Origin: Spirochaetaceae bacterium
GTDB taxonomy: Bacteria; Spirochaetota; Spirochaetia; Treponematales; Breznakiellaceae
NCBI GenBank assembly: GCA_031284295.1
Contig: JAITAE010000040.1
Location: forward strand, 1-7,141
Direction: 5' to 3'
DNA: 7,141 bases
The position numbers and the translations under genes are program-made. A model generated the notes under the pieces. It was not told where the DNA came from. It saw only the letters and a list, made by a program, of their open reading frames with translations, and did no database searches. Positions 1 to 4,406 of this stretch are shown here, in pieces (within the stretch, counting starts at the first letter, position 1; every line of letters begins with the position of its first letter).

Positions 1-120
1 GGTTGGTTGTCTAACAGTCTTGCGGTTTTTCAGGCTAAAAGCCTGCGAACCGAAGGTTCGACAAAACTGCGTTTTTTAATGGAAGTTGGCGCGGAAACTG
101 AAGTTTCCAAACAACTCTAA
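1..120 (+). CDS. possible 3' end of an upstream reading frame (partial, uncertain)
   Basis: Frame 1 is open from the first base to a TAA at 118-120 and reads as 39 codons ending ...MEVGAETEVSKQL. The other two plus frames are closed. An open run of this length is expected by chance fairly often, so this alone does not prove coding. What is odd is that three palindromes lie inside it: 31-45 encodes QAKSL, 46-60 encodes RTEGS, and 93-108 falls in the GAETEVSK stretch. It may be the tail of a protein invaded by a palindromic element, or just a repeat that happens to be open. No family is recognisable. The next gene begins 29 bases downstream with its own ribosome site. Confidence 0.25.
   Translation, partial: GWLSNSLAVFQAKSLRTEGSTKLRFLMEVGAETEVSKQL
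22..108. repeat. cluster of short perfect palindromes with branched fold
   Basis: Three perfect hairpins are visible: CAGGCT-AAA-AGCCTG (31-45), CGAACC-GAA-GGTTCG (46-60, directly abutting) and GGAAACT-GA-AGTTTCC (93-108). The first two are enclosed by a further stem, GCGGTTTT (22-29) with AAAACTGC (63-70), eight pairs including one G-T. This gives a three-way junction, followed by a T run at 72-77. As RNA this could act as a terminator of something upstream. As DNA it resembles dispersed palindromic repeats of the REP or RPE kind. Only one copy is present, so its repetitive nature is inferred. Confidence 0.6.
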
Positions 121-149
121 TATCTTTATAACAGTAGGAGTTTTATAAA

Positions 150-986
150 ATGAACAAAATAGCTATTACATACGATTTTCTTGAAGCTTTTGCGCGGCTG
201 CCGCGCCCGGTACAGAACAAGGTAAAAAAGTTGCTCAAGAATATTGCGCAAGACGAAAAACCAGCAGGGTTGAATTTTGAAAAAATAAATAGGGGCGCCG
301 ATAAACATTTATATTCGGCGCGAGTCGATCTCAGCTATCGCGTGATTGTTTATATGCAAGATTCAAATGATAGATGTTATTATCTATTATGGATTGATCA
401 TCATGATGAAGCCTACGAATGGGCAATAAACAAAGAAATCACAAATATTGACGAAGGTAATATGATTGTAATCAATACTGATAGTAAAACCGTTGATGGA
501 TCAGTGGGTAATATTCCGGACGATTTATTTAAGAAAATACCTACGGAAGATTTACTGGCTTTGAGCGTGCCGCAGCAGTATTTACTTTTGGTTAGAAATA
601 TAAATCATATTGATTCACTTTATCAGCTTAAGGACATCTTAACGGTTGATGTATATTCAAACATTGAATGGCTGGCGATGGACACTCATATTCAACTAAT
701 CATTGACGAAAATAAAAGAACAAAAAAGGATGTATTGGATTTTATTAAAAAAGAAGTCTTATATCCGGCCATATCCCACCCCTTGCTTAAAGATGAAATC
801 AAAAACAGCGTCAAGGATACTCTTGTGCGGCTTGAAATTAAAGAAAGCGTTAATGAAATTTCCGATTTCTTTGAAGACGCTTTAATGTCACTCCGCGGTA
901 AGGAAATATACAAGGCTTTTCATGACCTTGGTTTGAAAGGCTTTGAAGACATAACCGATGATGTAAGAAAATTGTGCGACTTATGA
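150..986 (+). CDS. RelE/HigB-like domain protein with helicase-associated module, no helicase
   Basis: 278 residues. Residues 1-95 match the RelE/ParE-type fold found at the N-terminus of a class of UvrD/Rep-like helicases: an N-terminal helix with ARLPRPVQNKV, then YSARV (55-59), YRVIVY (63-68) and YLLWIDHHDEAYEWA (78-92). Residues about 125-185, with LLALSVPQQYLLLVRNI, resemble the short module that follows this domain in those proteins (usual form LGVPxxxLxxVRxI). In them the UvrD ATPase comes next; here there is no Walker A or helicase motif. Instead an unrecognised, charged, probably helical tail of about 85 residues (190-278) ends the protein. No antitoxin gene adjoins it, so a toxin role is not supported. 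AGGAG at 136-140 lies 9 bases before the ATG. Base use is much more AT-rich than in the rest of the window (about 30% G+C in two 60-base lines against about 52% in one nifS line), suggesting acquisition. It could be a truncated helicase relative or a stand-alone DNA- or RNA-handling protein. Confidence 0.8.
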   Translation: MNKIAITYDFLEAFARLPRPVQNKVKKLLKNIAQDEKPAGLNFEKINRGADKHLYSARVDLSYRVIVYMQDSNDRCYYLLWIDHHDEAYEWAINKEITNIDEGNMIVINTDSKTVDGSVGNIPDDLFKKIPTEDLLALSVPQQYLLLVRNINHIDSLYQLKDILTVDVYSNIEWLAMDTHIQLIIDENKRTKKDVLDFIKKEVLYPAISHPLLKDEIKNSVKDTLVRLEIKESVNEISDFFEDALMSLRGKEIYKAFHDLGLKGFEDITDDVRKLCDL

Positions 987-1002
987 CTTTTGCGGGTAAA
1001 AG

Positions 1003-1045
1003 CGCCAGCCTTTCCCGTCCTGCATCAGGACGGGAAAGGCTGGCG
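1003..1045. repeat. 20-bp perfect inverted repeat, 3-base loop
   Basis: Bases 1003-1022 pair perfectly with 1026-1045 around a CAT loop; the core is GCCAGCCTTTCCCGTCCTG. It begins 17 bases after the stop of the preceding gene, so it could end or stabilise that transcript. However, no T run follows on either strand, so it is not a standard rho-independent terminator. The length and perfection suggest a REP-like or miniature mobile palindrome. The 11-mer CCAGCCTTTCC from its left arm recurs at 5751-5761. Confidence 0.75.
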
Positions 1046-1171
1046 GCGGGCTAAATGCCGGGAACTATAAATTCTATTTTAGGGATTTAATGATGGGGCT
1101 ATAAATATTATTAAATTTATATTTTTGATAATTTGATGAATGAGTACAGAAATTCCAGCGGATTTGGAGAA

Positions 1172-1191
1172 GGGTAGGGGAGGGTAGGGGG
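1172..1191 (+). other. G-quadruplex motif
   Basis: Four G runs (GGG, GGGG, GGG, GGGGG) are separated by TA, A and TA. This meets the usual G3+N1-7 pattern with very short loops, which favours a stable parallel quadruplex. It is made of two tandem copies of AGGGTAGGGG. It lies 73 bases beyond the lnt stop, so the lnt mRNA would carry the C-rich complement, while a plus-strand transcript from the first gene would carry the G-rich strand. Apart from this motif and the hairpins at 1003-1045 and 1199-1225, I see nothing in 987-1264. Confidence 0.7.
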
Positions 1192-1198
1192 TAGGACG

Positions 1199-1225
1199 TA
1201 TATAGATTTTATATCAATCTATGTA
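1199..1225. terminator. weak AT-rich hairpin downstream of lnt
   Basis: TATAGATT-type arms at 1199-1208 and 1216-1225 form ten pairs (one T-G) around a seven-base loop, 39 bases past the lnt stop. It is the only hairpin close downstream of the minus-strand operon. It is AT-rich and has no T run after it on the minus strand, so terminator function is a guess. Confidence 0.25.
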
Positions 1226-1264
1226 TATGGCACGGAAATCAAGAAAATTTATGACTGAAAAAGG

Positions 1265-2965
1265 CTACAAAGTATTTTTGGATTTGGGATTGGATATAAT
1301 GTTTGCCAAATAGATGGCCCTTGCTATGCCGGCAAGCGCCATAGCAAGGGCGGCGGCCAGGAATAACCGCGGCAAAAAATCACCGTGCCTTGTGTAAAAA
1401 GTTTGATCCGTAATGATTGGAACGGAGACGGTCAGCGCGGTTTCGGTAAAAGCATCGGCCATTGCCAGAATCTTGCCGTCGGGGGCCACCGCGCAGGTTT
1501 GGCCGGACGCGGTGGATCGCGTCATTGAGCGGCGATTTTCTACGCTGCGGAAAACCGCCATCGAAAGATGCTGCATCTGGGCGCTCAGGCTGTGCGACCA
1601 TGCGTCGTTCGAAAGGTTTACTATCAGTTCCGCGCCGTTTTGGACAAACTCGCGGGACAGATTGCCAAAGGTATCTTCAAAACAGATCGGTGTGGAAAAA
1701 CGCAAATCGTTGACATCGAAAACAACTCTCCGCGTCCCCTTTTTCCAAAAGTGCGTATCCGTGTCTTCCAGCATCTTGTAGACAAACGGCAGCTGCTTTT
1801 TATACGGAAAATGTTCCGTAAACGGTACAAGGTGTATTTTTCGGTACACATCTACCATCTCGCCCCGTTCAAACAGGATCGCGGCGTTGTAGTCCACCCT
1901 GCCTACGGCCCCTGAGTCGGTCATCTCACGCCTGCCGTCGTCATTACCGACAACAAAAGGTATATCCTGCCGCGCAAGGAAATCCAGCAGTTCTTTCACC
2001 TGGGCGTAGTAATCGCTGTCCGTGCGGTAGTGGCTGTGCCAGTAGATCATCGGGACGAAGGCCGTCTCGGACCAGACTACCAGTTCGGGTCTGGGGGACT
2101 GCGCAAGCGCCTCCTCACTTAAGCGTTTTAATATCCTAAAATTGTTTTGATAGGCCGCTTTGTCGTCCTTCCAGGGGTCGGTGTTATGCTGAATCAACGC
2201 GATGCGGGCTGTTTTGGCGTCTGAAAAATCGTGCGGCGTGGCGAAACCGTATACCAAACAGAGTGCAAGGACAATAAGATATAAAAAAAAGCTGACAACA
2301 AAGCCGCGGACGCGGAGGCCGGACGCTTTTACAGGCGAAAAGCGGTAAAAATACCGCGCCAGCAAGGTTTGTGGAAAAATTATCAGCGCGGAGACTCCCC
2401 AAACACCGGTTATGCCCGCAACCTGTATCAGCGGTATCATCTGCCACTGGGTATAACCGGTAATGCCGTAGGGGTAGCCCAAAAAACCAAGCGTGCGGAG
2501 GTACTCAAAGCCGGCAAAAATAAGCCACTGTAGTATAAAACCGTAACGCGGAAACAGGACAAGCGCAATGCGCATCGCGAGAAAAAGCAGCGCAAAGTAA
2601 CAGAGGTAAATCGTGTAAACAACGACTCCCGCTATAAACTGGTAGGCGCCCATCCAATAGTTGAACAGCAAAAACGCGGCAAACCCGTACAGGGCTCCCC
2701 AAAACAGGCAGGCGGGCGGCGAGGAACGGCGTATCAAAACTAGAACCGGCAGGTACATGACCCACGCCAGGGCGGGCAGCCCGTTCATGAATATGGGATT
2801 CGGGTGGGCAAGCGCGAACAGCGCCGCGGCAAGAAGCGCTAACCCCGCGTTTTTAAGGAAAACCGTAAGAAAAGACGGAAGCGGAACTTGCTTTGCGCCG
2901 TCATTTGACGTTTTTATGGCAAAGTCCTTTGCTGTTTTTGAAGTGGGAAAAACGCGCTTGCTCAT
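1265..2965 (-). CDS. lnt: apolipoprotein N-acyltransferase
   Basis: 566 residues. It catalyses the last step of lipoprotein maturation in the inner membrane, moving an acyl chain from a phospholipid to the free amino group of the lipid-modified N-terminal cysteine. The first ~240 residues hold several hydrophobic segments (roughly 33-55, 63-79, 84-105, 110-138, 142-160, 175-203, 222-242), then a nitrilase-fold domain from about 253 (ARIALIQHNTDPW), and a last membrane segment near 530-553. The nitrilase triad is visible: E300 in VVWSETAF, K376 in YRKIHLVPF and C428 in STPICFED. E384 in PFTEHFP lies 8 residues after the lysine and E430 2 after the cysteine, as in the E. coli enzyme. It is slightly longer than E. 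coli Lnt (512). The start is 13 bases after the hup stop with no clear Shine-Dalgarno sequence, suggesting translational coupling. It is the last gene of the minus-strand operon. Confidence 0.96.
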   Translation of the reverse strand: MSKRVFPTSKTAKDFAIKTSNDGAKQVPLPSFLTVFLKNAGLALLAAALFALAHPNPIFMNGLPALAWVMYLPVLVLIRRSSPPACLFWGALYGFAAFLLFNYWMGAYQFIAGVVVYTIYLCYFALLFLAMRIALVLFPRYGFILQWLIFAGFEYLRTLGFLGYPYGITGYTQWQMIPLIQVAGITGVWGVSALIIFPQTLLARYFYRFSPVKASGLRVRGFVVSFFLYLIVLALCLVYGFATPHDFSDAKTARIALIQHNTDPWKDDKAAYQNNFRILKRLSEEALAQSPRPELVVWSETAFVPMIYWHSHYRTDSDYYAQVKELLDFLARQDIPFVVGNDDGRREMTDSGAVGRVDYNAAILFERGEMVDVYRKIHLVPFTEHFPYKKQLPFVYKMLEDTDTHFWKKGTRRVVFDVNDLRFSTPICFEDTFGNLSREFVQNGAELIVNLSNDAWSHSLSAQMQHLSMAVFRSVENRRSMTRSTASGQTCAVAPDGKILAMADAFTETALTVSVPIITDQTFYTRHGDFLPRLFLAAALAMALAGIARAIYLANIISNPKSKNTL

Positions 2966-2978
2966 GCGTTATCGTGCT

Positions 2979-3338
2979 CTAGGGCTGAGTTTCAGCCGCC
3001 GGCGGACTTTCGTCAGATGAGCGGTCATCAGCGGAAGTCCGCATACTGGACCATGCGGCGCGTTTCATCTCCTTGCCCGGCTTAAAGGCTACTATGCCGT
3101 GCGGACAGGGTGTTACAGGCTCTCCTGTACGCGGGTTTCGCGCCTTGGCCCGCCCCTTGCGAAAACGCACTTCAAACGTGCCGAAACCGCGCAATTCAAC
3201 CGTTCTGTTGCCGCTGAGCGCCTCTTTTATCGAATCGAAGGCCGTATCGATTGTTAACCTGATATCGGAACGGTTGATTCCGGATTTTTCATACACGCTA
3301 TCTATGATTTCTGCTTTAGTAAATTTGCCTACCGCCAT
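2979..3338 (-). CDS. hup: HU/IHF-family DNA-binding protein with C-terminal tail
   Basis: 119 residues. It is a small dimeric nucleoid protein that bends DNA. It shows the family hallmarks: an N-terminal helical part (KFTKAEIIDSVYEKSG), LRGFGTFEVR (49-58), the DNA-intercalating arm RNPRTGE (67-73) and the closing FKPGKEMK (85-92). Usual HU proteins stop near 90-95; here an extra polar tail of about 23 residues (97-119), rich in S, D, E and P, follows. I chose the ATG at 3336-3338 because GGAGG lies 7 bases upstream; an in-frame TTG immediately before it would leave only 4. It lies 33 bases after rpsT and 13 before lnt, in one likely operon. Whether it is HU or IHF in type cannot be settled from sequence alone. 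Confidence 0.93.
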   Translation of the reverse strand: MAVGKFTKAEIIDSVYEKSGINRSDIRLTIDTAFDSIKEALSGNRTVELRGFGTFEVRFRKGRAKARNPRTGEPVTPCPHGIVAFKPGKEMKRAAWSSMRTSADDRSSDESPPAAETQP

Positions 3339-3345
3339 CAATACA

Positions 3346-3350
3346 CCTCC
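3346..3350 (-). promoter_or_regulatory. ribosome binding site of hup
   Basis: GGAGG on the minus strand, 7 bases before ATG 3336-3338. The spacing decides for this ATG over the adjacent in-frame TTG at 3339-3341. Confidence 0.8.
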
Positions 3351-3371
3351 GGTAACTATATAGGCAGTTAC

Positions 3372-3647
3372 TTACAGAGCGGCCTTTATACCGTTAAACA
3401 GCTTCTGCATACGTGATTTTTTGCGCGAAGCCGCATTTTTTTTGATAATACCCTTCCTGGCGGCAGTGTCAATCAGTTTTGTCATATTACGCAAAGCCGT
3501 CTCTGCCCCTTCGCCGTCCTTTTTATGCGCCAGCGCAAGAAATTTTTTTACGCTGGTCTTAACGGCGCTCTTTGCCGCCTTGTTCCTAAGCCGTCTCTCT
3601 TCACTCTGCCTGCGCCGCTTTTCCGCGGAACTGCAATTTTTTGCCAA
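3372..3647 (-). CDS. rpsT: 30S ribosomal protein S20
   Basis: 91 residues, close to the usual 85-90. It is a primary 16S rRNA binder that assembles early into the small subunit. It is strongly basic, and the family pattern is plain: SAEKRRRQSEERRLRNKAAKS near the start, a central helical hairpin, and the C-terminal KGIIKKNAASRKKSRMQK. The start is TTG (3645-3647), fixed by GGAGG at 3654-3658 and by the typical MAK opening; no ATG is available near it. E. coli rpsT also starts with UUG and is controlled by its own product at translation, so the same may apply here (inference). It follows the zinc-ribbon gene by 15 bases and precedes hup. Confidence 0.97.
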   Translation of the reverse strand: MAKNCSSAEKRRRQSEERRLRNKAAKSAVKTSVKKFLALAHKKDGEGAETALRNMTKLIDTAARKGIIKKNAASRKKSRMQKLFNGIKAAL

Positions 3648-3653
3648 AATATA

Positions 3654-3658
3654 CCTCC
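3654..3658 (-). promoter_or_regulatory. ribosome binding site of rpsT, before a TTG start
   Basis: GGAGG on the minus strand, 6 bases before the TTG at 3645-3647. It supports the rare start codon. Confidence 0.8.
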
Positions 3659-3662
3659 ACTC

Positions 3663-3830
3663 CTATTTAAAATCCGAAGGTCTCCGCTCAGACCTCTTGC
3701 ATTTATCACATTCCGCGATTGTCTTAACCTTTCCGCCCTCGAACAAGGTCTTCATCTTTATCTCGCCTCCGCAGGAACAGAAAAACTTTTGCGTAGTGCT
3801 CGTAGTACGAGCGTTTTTACTTATCGCCAT
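3663..3830 (-). CDS. small four-cysteine zinc-ribbon protein
   Basis: 55 residues, basic. Four cysteines are arranged as CSCG (C18, C20) and CDKC (C41, C44), a CxC...CxxC knuckle likely to bind one zinc. The spacing and the CSCGGEIK context recall ribosomal protein L31, but the L31 N-terminus and its C-terminal HPFYTG-type segment are missing, so I do not call it L31. The tail KRSERRPSDFK is positively charged, fitting RNA binding. The start is ATG 3828-3830, with AAGGGG 6 bases upstream; a longer in-frame form from GTG 3861-3863 has no ribosome site. It is first in the operon, 15 bases ahead of rpsT, which hints at a role in ribosome assembly or translation (inference). I think related proteins occur in treponemes but could not check this. 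Confidence 0.8.
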   Translation of the reverse strand: MAISKNARTTSTTQKFFCSCGGEIKMKTLFEGGKVKTIAECDKCKRSERRPSDFK

Positions 3831-3885
3831 TATAAACCCCTTACAGTCAGTTTTGCCCTCCACTTTTAATTGAGAACGCCTTATC

Positions 3886-3914
3886 TAATTACCACACTTA
3901 CATTTAAAGGTCAA
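3886..3914 (-). promoter_or_regulatory. weak promoter candidate for the ribosomal/HU/lnt operon
   Basis: On the minus strand TTGACC (3909-3914, five of six to the -35 consensus) lies 17 bases from TAATTA (3886-3891), a poor -10. Position and spacing suit transcription of the zinc-ribbon > rpsT > hup > lnt operon with a leader of about 50 bases. I see no better promoter between 3831 and 3970. Confidence 0.25.
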
Positions 3915-3970
3915 GTACCCCAGATAAGAGTCCAGGACAGGAGCATAGGAATTTTCTTGTTTTGGGCGCA

Positions 3971-3993
3971 TTTTTGGCGCTTTGCGCCAAAAA
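3971..3993. repeat. 23-base perfect palindrome TTTTT-GGCGC-TTT-GCGCC-AAAAA
   Basis: Ten perfect pairs around TTT. On both strands the stem starts with T and ends with A, the reverse of a rho-independent terminator, so terminator function is unlikely. It may be an operator or a structural repeat. Its 13-base core recurs with one change at 4023-4035. Confidence 0.6.
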
Positions 3994-4009
3994 CCAGGCT
4001 TTCCGCTAT

Positions 4010-4048
4010 AATAACGCCGCATGGCGCTGTGCGCCGGGCGGCGTTATT
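4010..4048. repeat. nested inverted repeat
   Basis: AATAACGCCGC (4010-4020) pairs with GCGGCGTTATT (4038-4048), 11 perfect pairs. Inside it a second stem, GGCGC-TGT-GCGCC (4023-4035), stacks after a small internal loop (AT opposite GG). It overlaps the TATAAT at 4007-4012, so a protein bound here would block that promoter. Confidence 0.65.
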
Positions 4049-4075
4049 CCGCTTCAATCCTTTGCGCGTTCCGTA

Positions 4076-4107
4076 GCGGCGCGGCCCTGAGGCCGCGCTG
4101 CTTTTTT
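4076..4107 (+). terminator. rho-independent terminator
   Basis: GCGGCGCGGCC (4076-4086) pairs with GGCCGCGCTGC (4091-4101), 11 pairs with one G-T, loop CTGA, followed by six T (4102-4107). It acts only on plus-strand transcripts. No protein gene lies upstream on that strand for over 3 kb, which is why a small RNA is suspected. Confidence 0.8.
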
Positions 4108-4172
4108 CTCCGTTATGACGGAGGTAAACAGGCTGTATACGATACTATACGTTTGTTAGCATAGCCTGGTTT
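4108..4172. repeat. two further hairpins after the terminator
   Basis: CTCCGT-TATG-ACGGAG (4108-4123) has six perfect pairs. AAACAGGCT (4126-4134) pairs with AGCCT/GTTT (4163-4172), nine pairs with one bulged G, and encloses GTATA (4135-4139) with TATAC (4146-4150). No gene is seen here. They may belong to the 5' side of a longer nifS transcript or be repeat debris. Confidence 0.5.
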
Positions 4173-4274
4173 AATACGCCGTCGCAACTTGTTTGCGCGC
4201 TTGCCGCACGGAGGCTCATCGGGATTCTTTAAAAATGCGCCTGAAAAAACGGGTCCAGATGCGGCGCGGGTTAA

Positions 4275-4303
4275 TGGACAGAACACTGAAAACCTTATAT
4301 ATT
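4275..4303 (+). promoter_or_regulatory. sigma70-type promoter for nifS
   Basis: TGGACA (4275-4280) and TATATT (4298-4303) each match the consensus at five of six positions and are exactly 17 bases apart. Transcription would start near 4310, giving a leader of about 97 bases before the nifS ATG. The palindrome GCGCTTTGCGC at 4323-4333 would fall about 14-24 bases into the transcript, a usual place for a repressor site. Confidence 0.55.
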
Positions 4304-4335
4304 TTAATCCTGGCAGTTTGCCGCGCTTTGCGCAT

Positions 4336-4354
4336 GGGCCTCCTCCTGAGGCTC
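4336..4354 (+). promoter_or_regulatory. hairpin in the nifS leader
   Basis: GGGCCTC (4336-4342) pairs with GAGGCTC (4348-4354), seven pairs with one G-T, loop CTCCT. It stands in the predicted nifS leader about 50 bases before the start codon. No T run follows, so attenuation is not supported; an effect on translation or stability is possible. Confidence 0.35.
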
Positions 4355-4406
4355 GTTCCGCATGGAATTATACTCTAAATTAAGATATTTGTTGTTGGAG
4401 TAAAAA

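Larger units (their letters stand above)
4007..4107 (+). ncRNA. candidate small RNA: TATAAT to terminator
   Basis: A perfect TATAAT at 4007-4012 would start a transcript near 4019. A strong terminator ends at 4107, giving an RNA of about 90 bases. It would start with hairpin GGCGC-TGT-GCGCC (4023-4035), continue through a pyrimidine-rich unpaired stretch (about 4044-4062) and end in the terminator stem plus six U. That layout is typical of bacterial small RNAs. The -35 is poor (TTGCGC 19 bases away is the closest), and no known RNA family is recognisable. The transcript is an inference. Confidence 0.3.

Noticed and set aside
46..70. tRNA-like T-arm (GGTTCGA) near the left end
   Set aside because: The sequence after the loop does not pair as a T stem, and no acceptor or anticodon arm can be drawn.
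9..108. Integron attC site: GTCTAAC at 9-15 fits the RYYYAAC inverse core site next to hairpins
   Set aside because: No matching GTTRRRY core site (GTTAGAC) closes the structure, and a seven-base degenerate match is common by chance.
104..132. Promoter TTTCCA-17-TATAAC for the first gene
   Set aside because: It would start transcription inside the ribosome site at 136-140, so it cannot give a normally translated message.
150..986. Toxin-antitoxin pair based on the RelE-like domain
   Set aside because: The protein is far larger than RelE/HigB toxins, the domain is the helicase-associated type, and no antitoxin gene is adjacent.
3663..3863. Longer form of the zinc-ribbon protein from GTG 3861-3863
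   Set aside because: No ribosome site precedes the GTG, while the internal ATG has AAGGGG at ideal spacing.
3971..3993. Bidirectional terminator
   Set aside because: The stem begins with T and ends with A on both strands, the opposite of the A-stem-T order needed for intrinsic termination.
3870..4076. Plus-strand 68-codon reading frame
   Set aside because: It runs through palindromes, lacks a ribosome site and shows no protein-like pattern.
4367..4372. Minus-strand TATAAT (ATTATA on plus) near the nifS start
   Set aside because: No usable -35 lies at 16-18 bases, and no minus-strand gene follows before the terminator region.
4189..4383. Two overlapping plus-strand reading frames of 61-64 codons before nifS
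   Set aside because: Both lack a good ribosome site, overlap in different frames and span the nifS promoter and leader hairpin.
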